Assembly (NCBI GenBank): GCA_963792445.1
Contig: CAWBWO010000009.1
Location: 62,001 to 126,000, forward strand
Direction: 5' to 3'
Length of the DNA: 64,000 nt
Source: Rummeliibacillus sp963792445
GTDB taxonomy: Bacteria; Bacillota; Bacilli; Bacillales_A; Planococcaceae
In this document: one piece after another, positions 8,207-16,920 of the stretch
How the letters are laid out: each line of letters opens with the position of its first letter
Numbering within the stretch: position 1 is the first letter of the stretch
Notes under the pieces: generated by a model
Told to the model about the DNA's origin: nothing
The model's input: only the letters and a program-made list of their open reading frames with translations
Databases searched by the model: none
Translations under genes and position numbers: made by a program

Positions 8207-8527
8207 ATGCATGCCGAGCATGATATTTTCCAAGCCATTGCTGACCCAACACGGCGAAAACTGTTAAAATTACTAGCTAATCAAGAATTACCAATCGCAA
8301 ATATTACCAAACAATTTCCAATAAGTCGTACCGCAATCAATAAGCATTTACAAATATTATTGGAAGCTGGACTCGTAACGAACAATCGAGTTGGACGCGA
8401 AAATCGCTATACCTTAAATCCACAACCATTAGAGGAGCTAAAAGACTGGCTTAGCTTTTTCGAACCCTACTGGAATGAAAAGTTACTTGCTCTAAAGGAA
8501 TTTGTGGAAAGAGATGAAAGTGAATAG
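8207..8527 (+). CDS. ArsR-family transcriptional regulator
   Basis: Winged-helix repressor of 106 residues: FQAIADPTRRKLLKLLA at the start, recognition helix around SRTAINKHLQILLEAGLV, and wing GRENRYTLNP. It lacks an obvious Cys metal site, as is usual for the subgroup paired with SRPBCC proteins. The C-terminal helix WLSFFEPYWNEKLLALKEF is typical of that subgroup. It is cotranscribed with the SRPBCC gene and probably binds the tandem repeats at 7709-7760. The terminator at 8531-8582 ends the operon. Confidence 0.9.
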   Translation: MHAEHDIFQAIADPTRRKLLKLLANQELPIANITKQFPISRTAINKHLQILLEAGLVTNNRVGRENRYTLNPQPLEELKDWLSFFEPYWNEKLLALKEFVERDESE

Positions 8528-8530
8528 ATT

Positions 8531-8582
8531 TAAGCTCTTCTTTATTCGTGATACTTTTATTGCGAATGAGAGGAGCTTTTTG
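8531..8582 (+). terminator. Rho-independent terminator after arsR
   Basis: AAGCTCTTC plus ATTCG pair with CGAAT and GAGGAGCTT, ending in a T tract. Confidence 0.75.
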
Positions 8583-8613
8583 TTTGTTTATAAGAGAGTG
8601 GGTATAAAACATC

Positions 8614-8983
8614 AATTACTCAAATTCCATCATTCGTGGCAAGGTATTTTTGGTTTAACAAAAAGTTGTCGAGATCAATTAGAGCAATCTCAATAGCTTT
8701 TTGAATGAGAGGTTTCGGGATATAAAATGATGTGAATGTGAATGCAACTCAGATAATAGCGAATGGGAGTTTCAAAAGAGCGAGTTGAATAAAAAAGCAA
8801 TAACTAATCTTCCATCATCTGCGGCAAGAGATTTTGAGATTAAAAAAAGTTGCCGTTCTTAAGTAGGAGCAATCTGAAATGTTTTTTGAATGTGAGATAT
8901 CAGGGGATAAATTGTTCTGAATGTGAATGCAACTCAGATAATAGCGAATGAAAGTATCAACAGAGCAAATAGAAGTCCGGAAA
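8614..8983. repeat. 185-bp imperfect tandem duplication in an intergenic region
   Basis: Two copies (about 8614-8798 and 8799-8983) are offset by exactly 185 bases. A 32-base core is identical at 8734-8765 and 8919-8950, and flanking parts match loosely (CCATCAT..GGCAAG, GAGCAATCT, TTTTTTGAATG). No convincing gene occupies the roughly 620 bases between the arsR terminator and the gene at 9199. Both copies are followed by GAGC-type short repeats. Confidence 0.75.
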
Positions 8984-9045
8984 GAGCAAATTGAAACGCC
9001 AAAAGAGCAAGTTGGAGACGAAAATGAGCGAATTGAAGTGTCAAA
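8962..9045. repeat. 21-nt intergenic tandem repeat, four units
   Basis: Units start at 8962, 8983, 9004 and 9025, each of the form AGAGCAAnTTGAAnCGnCAAA. The exact 21-base period matches the blocks at 1201-1284 and 51505-51690, although the consensus differs. The block follows directly on the second copy of the 185-bp duplication. A minus-strand ORF across it shows a seven-residue repeat that is only the shadow of the 21-nt period. Confidence 0.65.
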
Positions 9046-9198
9046 GTTGCCGAATAGACAATGTGAACTCATAAATAAATCGTCATTCATTTAGAGATGG
9101 AATAATTTTGGAATTAAATACAGATAAAATCGGGCTAAAGTTCAGGGCGCGAATTCTTATTTTACATATATTACGTTATGAAGAAAGGAGGGATTCAA

Positions 9199-9669
9199 TT
9201 GACACAACCACAATTCAATCCAGGAGGGCAAAACATAGGGAGACCAGAGATGCCTGGAATGCCACCATTTGGTCCTGGAATGCCCGGTGGAACGCCATCA
9301 TTTGGACCTGGAATGCCTGGTGGAATGCCACCGTTTGGACCACCAAGCGGCCAGCCAGGAGGAATGCCACCATATGGACCACCAAGCGGCCAGCCGGGTG
9401 GATCACCAGGACAAATGCCAATGAGCGCACCACCTAATTTTACACCTACTAGATCAGGAGGCAACTGGCACCAAGGATCAAATGGCATTCAATCATGTCT
9501 ATTTAGAAACACATTTATATGGACTTTTAGTGGCAATGATTTTTGGTTCTTCCCAATTTCCGTAACAAGGGACCAACTTATTGGTTGGCGTTGGAGTTAT
9601 AGAACATTTAGATGGACTTTCCGTACAGTAACTAGAAATAATATAATTGGATTTCAATGTTTTAGATAG
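9199..9669 (+). CDS. Pro/Gly/Met-rich repeat protein with aromatic C-terminal domain, function unknown
   Basis: 156 residues if translation begins at TTG 9199. That start is chosen because AAAGGAGG (9184-9191) lies at ideal distance, inside what would be the longer ATG 9178 frame. Residues up to about 80 are low-complexity repeats of GMPGGMPPFGP and PSGQPGG type. The last 55 residues are rich in Trp, Phe and Arg (FIWTFSGNDFWFF, GWRWSYRTFRWTF) with one Cys near each end, and look like a compact domain. Similar Gly/Pro-rich proteins with an aromatic tail occur in spore-formers, so a spore-surface role is possible but unproven. A hairpin terminator follows at 9679. Confidence 0.7.
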   Translation: MTQPQFNPGGQNIGRPEMPGMPPFGPGMPGGTPSFGPGMPGGMPPFGPPSGQPGGMPPYGPPSGQPGGSPGQMPMSAPPNFTPTRSGGNWHQGSNGIQSCLFRNTFIWTFSGNDFWFFPISVTRDQLIGWRWSYRTFRWTFRTVTRNNIIGFQCFR

Positions 9670-9678
9670 TAGATTTAT

Positions 9679-9710
9679 AAAAGGCTGCGTATTTATACGT
9701 GGCTTTTTTG
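9679..9710 (+). terminator. Rho-independent terminator
   Basis: AAAGGCTGCGTAT pairs imperfectly with ATACGTGGCTTT and is followed by a T run. Confidence 0.65.
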
Positions 9711-9924
9711 TTTGTCAAACGAGGGATTTTATAATCATACAATTGAAACAATCCAATTGATTTAAGCAATGATGAAATACAATTAGAGTAATATCAAGAA
9801 GCAAGGGAAATTCTGTTATATAATTGAGACAACGCAAGATCAACCATTGATATTTATGCTAATAAACTAGATAAAACATGGAAATAACTTGATTTTAAGT
9901 AACACATTAAGGAAGTGTACCATC

Positions 9925-10930
9925 ATGGAATTACAACTACTACAACAAGAACTATTAAACAGGGGATTTACAGTTGCATCCCAACTATTACCTTCCATTA
10001 AAAATGGGGAAAATGTCATTTCAAATATCCATCAAGTTTTCAAAGATTGTAATATGACAGATGTTGATTTAACTGATGATATTGGGATTTTATATGAGCA
10101 GCTATCCAATTTACCAAAATTTGAAACCATCTATCATCAAATTGTCGTTCGTGACTTTGAGATAATTCTAAAGGAATTTTTACAACCTACAGATGAATTG
10201 ACTACTATTTTTATGGAGGAAGATGAGTTAGAAGAAGCGAAGATTGATTTATCAACAAGCTATGCAGTCTGTTTCTGATGCTCAACTTGAACTAGGAAAA
10301 TTTTATAAATCGATTAATCATGATAATTGGGCATTCGTTTGGTATGAAGCGGCTGCCAAAGCCGGAAATTTAGATGCGATTTATTGGCTTGGAAATTTCT
10401 ACTATGATGGGAAAGTCGTAGAGGAGAATTGGGAGAATACATTTGAATGCTATAAGGAAGCGGCTTTAAAGGGACATGCTGATGCGATGAATAATTATGC
10501 TGATATGTATTTTCGAGGAGAGTTCGTAAAGAAAGATGACAAGCGTGCTTTTGAACTGTTCTCAATAGCAGCAGAGCGTGGCGTTCCTGAATCAATGTAT
10601 ACCTTAGGATATATGTATGAAAATGGTGTGGGTACGGAAAAAGATTTAGCAAAATCAAAACATTGGTTTACACAATCGGCCCTCGCTGGTGATGTATTTG
10701 CTGCGAACCGTCTTGGACATGAGGCATTTCAGGATGGTAGGGGAGAAGATGCAATTCGCTGGTACCAAATGGCAGCAGATCGACAAGATGTCGATGGAGA
10801 GTTTAATCTTGGATTTTGTTATGAATCAGGGATTGGAACATCGATCAATATGAAAAAAGCAAAACATTGGTATCAAAAAGCAGCCTTGCAAGGGGATGTT
10901 GAAGCGAAAGGAAAATTGAAGGAATTATAA
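9925..10930 (+). pseudogene. Sel1/TPR repeat protein, single frameshift
   Basis: Sel1-like repeat proteins are solenoid adaptors without catalytic activity. The first frame (ATG 9925 after AAGGAAG) gives an N-terminal helical region and then goes out of frame at about 10240-10260. The second frame continues with at least five Sel1 units of about 36 residues, such as AFVWYEAAAKAGNLDAIYWL, CYKEAALKGHADAMNNYADM and HWYQKAALQGDVEAKGKL. Joined, the protein is about 335 residues. Both halves are well preserved, so one missing or extra base is the simplest reading. No partner genes are apparent. Confidence 0.75.
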
Positions 10931-10992
10931 AATGGAGACGTGTCTTATATCTTCAAACAAAATCATTTTAAATCTGAATGGTTGACATCTTA

Positions 10993-11005
10993 TCAGTTGA
11001 GTAGT
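10993..11005 (+). promoter_or_regulatory. Candidate MarR operator (copy 1)
   Basis: TCAGTTGAGTAGT lies upstream of the marR gene. The same 13-mer with one change (TCAGTTGATTAGT) occurs in the opposite orientation upstream of the dioxygenase gene at 11509-11521. Shared sequence in both promoters suggests a common binding site. Confidence 0.4.
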
Positions 11006-11042
11006 AAAGTGATGTTGAGAACTGAGAAAGGGGGACCATAAA

Positions 11043-11486
11043 CTGAAAAAGAATACGCTTGAATCACTTACATGGATGCGAATTACTCGTTTTGTGACTG
11101 AGAGTAATCATTTATCGAATGAGTTTTTAAAGAACTTTGATTTAACGACAGCACAGTTTGATGTATTGATTCAAATTCAAACTTATCAGCCTATTACACA
11201 ATCTGAACTTGCAGAAAAAGTAACAGTTACACAAGGTGGCATGTCACGAATGCTTACTCGACTTGAGAAAGATGGATTAATCGAACGAAATCAGGAATGG
11301 AAGATTAAAAAGATTTCATTGACTGAAAAAGGAGAAGCTATTTTAAATGTTGCAACACCAGAGCAAGTGGCATTCCAGTCCTCCTTCTTCAATGAAGCAT
11401 TAACCGAAGAAGAATTAAAGTTATTATATGAACTAACGACAAAATTGCAAAAGCACACACATGAAAAAAATTTACATGCTAAGTAA
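11043..11486 (+). CDS. MarR-family regulator (MhqR-like)
   Basis: Winged-helix dimeric repressor. DNA-binding region SELAEKVTVTQGGMSRMLTRLEKDGLI, wing ERNQEWKIKKISLTEKG. A non-ATG start CTG at 11043 is proposed: it has AAAGGGGG at 11027-11034 and adds KKNTLESLTW, the normal N-terminal helix of this family, while ATG 11076 lacks a ribosome binding site. Its neighbours are a ring-cleavage dioxygenase and a luciferase-like monooxygenase. This layout resembles MhqR of Bacillus subtilis, which represses dioxygenase genes until quinones appear. The effector here is inferred. Confidence 0.85.
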   Translation: MKKNTLESLTWMRITRFVTESNHLSNEFLKNFDLTTAQFDVLIQIQTYQPITQSELAEKVTVTQGGMSRMLTRLEKDGLIERNQEWKIKKISLTEKGEAILNVATPEQVAFQSSFFNEALTEEELKLLYELTTKLQKHTHEKNLHAK

Positions 11487-11508
11487 ATTTTTTTTGGATA
11501 ATCAATTG

Positions 11509-11521
11509 ACTAATCAACTGA
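11509..11521 (-). promoter_or_regulatory. Candidate MarR operator (copy 2)
   Basis: On the minus strand this reads TCAGTTGATTAGT, 12 of 13 identical to the site upstream of marR. On the plus strand it forms the second of two direct repeats, TAATCAATTGAC and TAATCAACTGAA, immediately before the ribosome binding site of the dioxygenase gene. Confidence 0.4.
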
Positions 11522-11537
11522 AAAAGGAGCGATTTAA

Positions 11538-12470
11538 ATGAAAGGGCATCACCATATTTCAATGTTAACGAAAAACGGAAAACAAAATAATCATTTTTAT
11601 CAAAATATATTAGGTTTACGCCGAGTGAAAAAAACAGTAAACCAAGATGATCCATCTATGTATCATTTATTTTATGGAGATGAAGTGGGAAGCCCTGGAC
11701 TTGATCTAACATTTTTTGAAATGCCGATTGCAGGGAAAACAAAGAGAGGTACGAATGCAATCACACAAATCGGCTTATTAGTACCAAGCTATGAAAGTTT
11801 ACAATACTTCAAAAAACGCTTTGAACAACTTGATGTAAAACACAGTGACATAACAACATATATGGGGCAGGATGCATTGTTCTTTGAAGATCACGAGGAT
11901 TTACGAATGGTCCTTTTAAATAATAATGGCGCGAAAATTCCTACAACATGGCAACCAGTCACTACTTCAGAAATACCAAATCAACATCAAATTTTTGCAA
12001 TGGGTACAATCGATATTACCGTACGTTATTTAAATAAAACTGTTAATTTGTTGAAAGATGTATTTGGCTTTACTGTCGTTGAAAAAGAAGATGGGTTTGT
12101 TCGACTTCAATCGATTAAAGGTGAACGCACAAGTGAAATTGTCGTAAAACAACTAGAGGAATCAAGTGAAAAGCCAGGACGTGGTAGTATTCATCATTTA
12201 GCCCTTCGTGTTGAAAATCAAGAGGAACTTGAAATGTGGAATGAAAAGATAATCGATTACGGTCTTCATACATCAGGGATTATTGACCGTTTCTATTTCA
12301 AGAGTTTATATGTACGTGACAGAAATGGCATATTATTTGAATTGGCAACAGATGGACCAGGATTTACAGCAGATTCTACAGTAGAAGAGTTAGGGCAAAA
12401 ATTAGATTTACCGCCATTTTTAGAAGATGAGCGTAAAACAATTGAAGCAAAATTAGAACCACTTGATTAA
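11538..12470 (+). CDS. Ring-cleaving dioxygenase, two-domain VOC protein (MhqA/MhqO type)
   Basis: Glyoxalase/extradiol dioxygenase superfamily protein of 310 residues with two VOC modules, one starting GHHHISMLTKNGKQNNHFY and the second around MGTIDITVRYLNKTVNLL. Likely metal ligands are the His in GHHHIS, His in SIHHLALRV and Glu in GILFELATDGPGF, the standard 2-His-1-carboxylate arrangement. In Bacillus such enzymes help remove catechols and quinones. AAAAGGAGCG precedes the ATG. It lies between marR and an LLM monooxygenase, forming a likely stress-response transcription unit. Confidence 0.9.
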   Translation: MKGHHHISMLTKNGKQNNHFYQNILGLRRVKKTVNQDDPSMYHLFYGDEVGSPGLDLTFFEMPIAGKTKRGTNAITQIGLLVPSYESLQYFKKRFEQLDVKHSDITTYMGQDALFFEDHEDLRMVLLNNNGAKIPTTWQPVTTSEIPNQHQIFAMGTIDITVRYLNKTVNLLKDVFGFTVVEKEDGFVRLQSIKGERTSEIVVKQLEESSEKPGRGSIHHLALRVENQEELEMWNEKIIDYGLHTSGIIDRFYFKSLYVRDRNGILFELATDGPGFTADSTVEELGQKLDLPPFLEDERKTIEAKLEPLD

Positions 12471-12483
12471 TTGGAGTGAGTAA

Positions 12484-13541
12484 AATGAAACAATATCGTA
12501 TCGATCCTTCAAAAGGAATGGAATTTGGATTATATACATTGGGTGATCACGTGATGAACCCCATTCAATGGAGAATTTATCAATGCGGAACAACGTATTC
12601 AAGAAATAATTGAAGCAAGTAAATTAGCAGACGAAGCAGGAATCGATGTCTTTGCTGTAGGAGAAAGTCATCAAAAATATTTTGCATCACAAGGTCATAC
12701 TGTCATTCTAGGGGCAATCGCCCAAGCAACGAAAAAAATCAAAATTGCTAGCTCTGCATCTGTTATAAGTGTTGCAGATCCCGTTCGTACGTATGAAGAT
12801 TTTTCGACAATTGATCTTATTTCACACGGACGAGCTGAAATTGTTGCAGGTCGTGGCTCTCGTGTTGGCGCATATGATTTGCTTGGGTACGATTTAAATA
12901 ATTATGATGAGTTATATGAAGAAAAACTAGATTTGTTATTGCAATTAAATAAGGGGAGTCATATTACTTGGGAAGGAAAATTCCGTCCATCATTACGAAA
13001 TGCTGAAATCCTACCTCAACCCAAAAATGGATCATTACCTATTTGGCGAGCAGTAGGAGGTCCTCCAAGAAGTGCGATTAAAGCAGGTTATGCTGGTATT
13101 CCAATGATGTTAACAACTTTAGGTGGTCCAGCAGAGACATTTAAAGTTTCAGTTGATGCTTATCGAGAAGCTGCACAGCGTAGCGGGTATGATCCATCCG
13201 AATTACCAATCGCGACAGCATCATTATTTTATACAGCAAAAAATTCTCAAGATGCAGTGGATGAAATGTATCCACATCTAAATGCAGGTATGCAGTTTAT
13301 TCGTGGAACGGGCTATCCGAAATGGCAAGTAGAAGAAGGTCCAGATCGTCATCAAGCGTTGATGGTAGGGAGTCCACAACAAATTATCGAAAAAATACTC
13401 TATCAATATGAATTATACGGTCATCAACGATTTATGGCTGAAATTGATTTTGGAGGCGTACCGTTCGATAAAATTCTGAAAAATATCGAATTAATCGCCA
13501 CTGAAATTATGCCAGCAGTTAAGAAATATACAAAAGCATAA
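12484..13541 (+). pseudogene. Luciferase-like (LLM) flavin-dependent oxidoreductase, frameshifted near the start
   Basis: FMN-dependent monooxygenase-like TIM barrel of about 352 residues. The first frame from ATG 12484 gives MEFGLYTLGDHV, then shifts at about 12560 where the run CCCC in AACCCCATTC appears one base too long. The second frame then continues INAEQRIQEIIEASKLADEAG, VGESHQKYFAS and the long conserved remainder to 13541. The homopolymer site points to a sequencing error rather than real decay. It follows the dioxygenase by 13 bases and is probably in the same operon. Confidence 0.8.
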
Positions 13542-13555
13542 GCATAGAATTGAAG

Positions 13556-13594
13556 AAACCTGTCAACAAAATGGAATTGTTGGTAGGTTTTTTA
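13556..13594 (+). terminator. Rho-independent terminator of the marR-dioxygenase-LLM unit
   Basis: AACCTGTCAACAA pairs with TTGTTGGTAGGTT, followed by six Ts. Confidence 0.8.
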
Positions 13595-13635
13595 TATGCA
13601 AAAGAGATGAAGAGATGTTAAATCAAAACAAAAAA

Positions 13636-13818
13636 CTTGATTTTGCAAGATGCTTATAATCAGAAGTATACTCAATACGCTTTGACTATCCTTCATACTT
13701 TCTACAACTTCTGTTTACCATACAATTCATGGGATAAAGCAAGGCTACACCAGCTCAAAGATTAGGGATTGCCGATAAACAATTTACGATGAAGGATATT
13801 ATTATTTATTTTAAGTAG
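13636..13818 (+). pseudogene. Degraded transposase C-terminus
   Basis: The frames YTQYALTILHTFYNFCLPY and, after a one-base shift at about 13740, ATPAQRLGIADKQFTMKDII recall the end of integrase-core (DDE) transposases, where a helix with N-F-C-x-P-Y precedes a TPAxxLGI motif. No intact upstream part or terminal repeats are visible, so only the last 60 codons survive. The exact IS family cannot be named. Confidence 0.5.
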
Positions 13819-13906
13819 GTTCTGTTATCTTTCGTTGTTGATTTACTTTATTAAACTATTTGGAAGTTTTGTTGAACAAGTTGTAAATTTAACATGTTAA
13901 AGTAAG

Positions 13907-13936
13907 AGCATTTCTTTTAATGAGAAATGCTTTTTA
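13907..13936 (+). terminator. Rho-independent terminator, orphan
   Basis: AGCATTTCT and AGAAATGCT form a perfect stem followed by TTTTATT. No intact gene precedes it, only the transposase remnant. Confidence 0.75.
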
Positions 13937-14062
13937 TTATTGTTAAAATTAAAAGGATATTTTAATAACTAATAATATAATATAAAACAATATATATTTA
14001 TTGTAAAACGATAAAATATGTGGTAAAGTCAAAATTGACATTAAATAAGTGAGGTGCACTTT

Positions 14063-14545
14063 ATGAAACTAGGAACAACACTCTTTTTGAAGATGGCTGT
14101 TATTCTTATTGGAATCCCAATTCTCGCTTTGTGCATATTTTTAGTGCCTAAGATTGGGATTTTTGCTGGAGAATTATATCCAGAAATGGCTTATATGAAA
14201 CCTCTCGTTTTAATCGATATGTACGCAGCAGCGATTCCTTTTTACTTTGCTCTGTATCAGGCTTTTAAACTTTTAAGCTATATTGATAAGAACCAAGCGT
14301 TCTCGGAATTATCGGTAAAAGCTTTAAAGAGAATCAAAAACTGTGCCATCACAATCAGTACCTTGTACCTGCTAGGCATGCCACTCTACTATCTCATGGG
14401 GAAGAAAGTTGACCCTCCAAGTTTCATACCATTCGGATTGACCATTATTTTCGCTTCGTTGGTAATCGCCGTTTTTGCTGCTGTCCTAGAGCGGCTTCTA
14501 CAAGAAGCGATTAACATAAAATCAGAAAATGATTTGACGGTCTGA
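14063..14545 (+). CDS. DUF2975 membrane protein (YoaS-like)
   Basis: Integral membrane protein of 160 residues with four hydrophobic segments (beginning FLKMAVILIGIPILALCIFL, LVLIDMYAAAIPFYFAL, NCAITISTLYLLGMPLYYL and FGLTIIFASLVIAVFAAVL). The KLLSYIDKNQAFSELSVKALKRIK loop is typical of the family. ATG 14063 is chosen because GAGGTG (14051-14056) covers the alternative GTG. It is coupled to a Cro/C1-type regulator gene, the same pair as yoaS-yozG in Bacillus subtilis. Function is unknown. Confidence 0.85.
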   Translation: MKLGTTLFLKMAVILIGIPILALCIFLVPKIGIFAGELYPEMAYMKPLVLIDMYAAAIPFYFALYQAFKLLSYIDKNQAFSELSVKALKRIKNCAITISTLYLLGMPLYYLMGKKVDPPSFIPFGLTIIFASLVIAVFAAVLERLLQEAINIKSENDLTV

Positions 14546-14554
14546 GGTTTGGAT

Positions 14555-14770
14555 ATGGCAATTATTATTAATATTGATGTGATGTTAGCAAAACGAAAAA
14601 TGAGCGTAACAGAACTTTCGGAGAGGGTTGGAATTACTATGGCGAATCTTTCCATTCTGAAAAATGGTAAAGCAAAAGCGGTTCGTTTTTCAACATTAGA
14701 AGCGATATGTAAGGCTTTGGATTGTCAGCCGGGTGATATTTTGGAGTACAAAAGTGACAAAGACACTTAA
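14555..14770 (+). CDS. Small Cro/C1-type HTH regulator (YozG-like)
   Basis: A 71-residue single-domain HTH protein: IDVMLAKRKMSVTELSERVGITMANLSILKNGKAKAVRFSTLEAICKAL is the XRE-type helix set, ending in CQPGDILEY. ATG 14555 has GAGG seven bases upstream. It follows the DUF2975 gene after nine bases and is very probably cotranscribed. Proteins of this type usually control their own operon with the membrane partner. Confidence 0.88.
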   Translation: MAIIINIDVMLAKRKMSVTELSERVGITMANLSILKNGKAKAVRFSTLEAICKALDCQPGDILEYKSDKDT

Positions 14771-14824
14771 TAAAAACAGACAACAACTTTCTTCAACCAA
14801 CAGGTTTAGATAGTGAAATAAGAT

Positions 14825-14857
14825 GAAGGGATAGCGATTAAGCTATCCCTTCTTTGC
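14825..14857 (+). terminator. Rho-independent terminator of the yoaS-yozG unit
   Basis: GAAGGGATAGC pairs perfectly with GCTATCCCTTC, followed by a T-rich tract. Confidence 0.85.
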
Positions 14858-14935
14858 TTTTATTATTGTTATTTAATTAGAGAATTCCATTGAAAATTGC
14901 ATTGATATTAGTGACAATGTGATTAGATTTGCAAT

Positions 14936-15243
14936 GTTTGCACCTCAAAAGGGAACCCAAGGTTGGCACTATCAAATGAAACAATATCAACAAACATTAA
15001 AACAACATAAGATTACAAAGAGTATGTCCCGTAAGGGTAAATTGTTTGAATAATGCAGTCATAGAAAATTTCTTTGGCTCATTAAAATTTGAGCTACTTT
15101 GTCTACAAGAATTTGATAGCATGGAGCATTTTGAGAAGGAACTAGCAGAGTATATTTACTATTATAATAACAAACGTATGAAGACAAAATTAAAAGACCT
15201 AAGCCCGGTGGTATACCGAACTCAGGTCCTTGAAGTAGCCTAA
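14936..15243 (+). pseudogene. IS3-family transposase (OrfB) C-terminal remnant
   Basis: The integrase-core end of an IS150-like OrfB: GWHYQMKQYQQTLKQHKITKSMSRKG, then after a one-base shift at about 15040 NNAVIENFFGSLKFEL, and YYYNNKRMKTKLKDLSPVVYR. The catalytic Glu sits in NAVIENFFG. The N-terminal two thirds and orfA are missing. Just downstream, TGTCTAACTTTCTTGGG (15250-15266) looks like the right terminal repeat. The element is dead. Confidence 0.8.
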
Positions 15244-15304
15244 TTACATATGTCTAACTTTCTTGGGTGAAATCATATTTAGCTACTCAGTTTTTTTCTA
15301 AGAC

Positions 15305-16600
15305 TTACGCTTCGATATCTTTTACACCTTTGTATATTAACTCAAATAGCTCTTCGATTCCTTCTTCTTCGATACAAGAGAAGGCTACGCGTAGGTCTGT
15401 TTCGCTTAATGCGATTGCACCAACACCGTATTCATCTAAAAGGTGAAGACGTAATCTGTCAGCGTCCACAGTTTTTAGTTTTAAACACATGAAGTAGCCG
15501 GAGTTGAATGGGTAGTAATCCCATGCATCAGCAAATTTACCGCTATCAAGTACAGCCTTCACTTTGTTTGCGCGGCCTTTCATGATGTTGTATTTTTCGG
15601 CTTTTTGTTCTTCAAATTCAGGGCTTTGAAGTGCATGTAAAACAAATGTTTGAGATGGGTGTGGACCACTAGAAATAGTTGCACGAATAATACCTTTTGT
15701 TTTTTCTTCAAGTGCACCTAAGATTGCTTCGCTTGTGCTACCAAATGTGATAAATCCGACGCGGAATCCCCAAATATATTCTTCTTTTGTTGCACCATCA
15801 ATTTTCACTGCAAGAACGCGAGGATGTGCATTACATAGTGAACCGAATAATGATTGGTGTAAAGAATCTTCGAAGAATAATGAGAAGTAAGCATCATCCG
15901 TAAGTACAACAACATTGATCCCAGCGTCTGCTGCATCCGTAATCGCTTTTACGATCTCAGCACCTTCTTCAACTCCTGGTGTGTAACCTGTTGGGTTGTT
16001 CGGGAAGTTTAATAGTACAATTGCTTTCCCATGTTCTTTTTGACTTAAGATTGCTTCACGAAGACCATCAGCATTAAATTTGTTTTCTTCATTATATAAT
16101 GGATATGTGACTGTATGAGTTTGGCGACGGATACCGAAGACCATTTCATAGTTTTCCCAGTTCTTATCAGGCATGATTAATGCATCACCTGAATCTGCAA
16201 ATAAATCAGCAGCGATACTTAAACCATGAGTTAAAGCATTGGTCACGATTGGGTTACCGAAAGATTTTCCTTCTAATGAAGGATTATCTTTTAGCATTTT
16301 CTTGCGCCATTCTTTACGTAATTCTGGTTTACCAGCTGGTGGAGCATATGGGTAAAGGTCTTTCGGATCATAAGCAGATAAAGTATCTTGAATTACTTTT
16401 AAATGCATAGGTTTACCGTTTTCTAATGCAGTACCGATTGTAGCATTATATTTTTTTGCTCTTTTACCGGCTTCTGCAGATTGACTTAGAATGCCTTCTT
16501 TTGGAAAATACATTTCTTTCGCTAATCCAGAAAGCATTTCGTATACATAAGGATTTTCATTTTGAATTGTTTCGTTTAATTCTTTTGCTAATGTATGCAT
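15305..16600 (-). CDS. Class I/II PLP-dependent aminotransferase
   Basis: Cytosolic aminotransferase of 431 residues, fold type I. Key features are YAPPAGKPELR, the cofactor region NALTHGLSIAADLFADSG, the substrate-loop motif NFPNNPTGYTPG, the PLP-contact Asp/Tyr in VVLTDDAYFSLFF, the probable Schiff-base Lys in KIDGATKEEYIWGFRVGF and the carboxylate-binding Arg late in LRVAFSCIEE. Substrate cannot be inferred. Start ATG 16600 follows AAAGAGGCG. The gene is monocistronic, facing the IS3 remnant. A strong codon bias suggests good expression. Confidence 0.88.
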   Translation of the reverse strand: MHTLAKELNETIQNENPYVYEMLSGLAKEMYFPKEGILSQSAEAGKRAKKYNATIGTALENGKPMHLKVIQDTLSAYDPKDLYPYAPPAGKPELRKEWRKKMLKDNPSLEGKSFGNPIVTNALTHGLSIAADLFADSGDALIMPDKNWENYEMVFGIRRQTHTVTYPLYNEENKFNADGLREAILSQKEHGKAIVLLNFPNNPTGYTPGVEEGAEIVKAITDAADAGINVVVLTDDAYFSLFFEDSLHQSLFGSLCNAHPRVLAVKIDGATKEEYIWGFRVGFITFGSTSEAILGALEEKTKGIIRATISSGPHPSQTFVLHALQSPEFEEQKAEKYNIMKGRANKVKAVLDSGKFADAWDYYPFNSGYFMCLKLKTVDADRLRLHLLDEYGVGAIALSETDLRVAFSCIEEEGIEELFELIYKGVKDIEA

Positions 16601-16920
16601 GTCATTCGCCTCTTTCGATATACTTACGAATAATTATACATTATTATATGGAAAAAAGAATTAATTTCATAACAATTTTAGCTGGAATATTAATAATGTT
16701 CATTTTTTTAGGATAAATCTAAAGCTTTTTTAGTTGAATCCATATCATATATGCATTTCTTATCGAAAAACACGAATGTTATCTAAGTATGTCATTAAAT
16801 AATTCGGATTTTGCATTCCTTGAAATATGATATTGTTGATTTCGTGAAATGAACGAAAAGGCGAATAATAAAATGTTAATCTACAAATGATTGCAGATAA
16901 ATATAAAGGAGATTGAAAGA

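Noticed and set aside
8815..9090. Minus-strand frame with a seven-residue repeat (SICSFRT-like)
   Set aside because: The period comes from the 21-nt DNA repeat. There is no start signal and the upstream half crosses the 185-bp duplication.
9108..9437. Open frame with many Asn-Ala-Trp/Thr repeats on the plus strand
   Set aside because: It is the out-of-frame reading of the GMPGG repeats of the gene at 9199-9669 and has no ribosome binding site.
9195..9488. Gly/Pro-rich open frame on the minus strand
   Set aside because: Antisense shadow of the same low-complexity region. The plus-strand gene has a perfect Shine-Dalgarno and a terminator.
10240..10260. Programmed frameshift in the Sel1 gene
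   Set aside because: No slippery heptamer with a downstream structure was seen, and unprogrammed indels are common all over this window.
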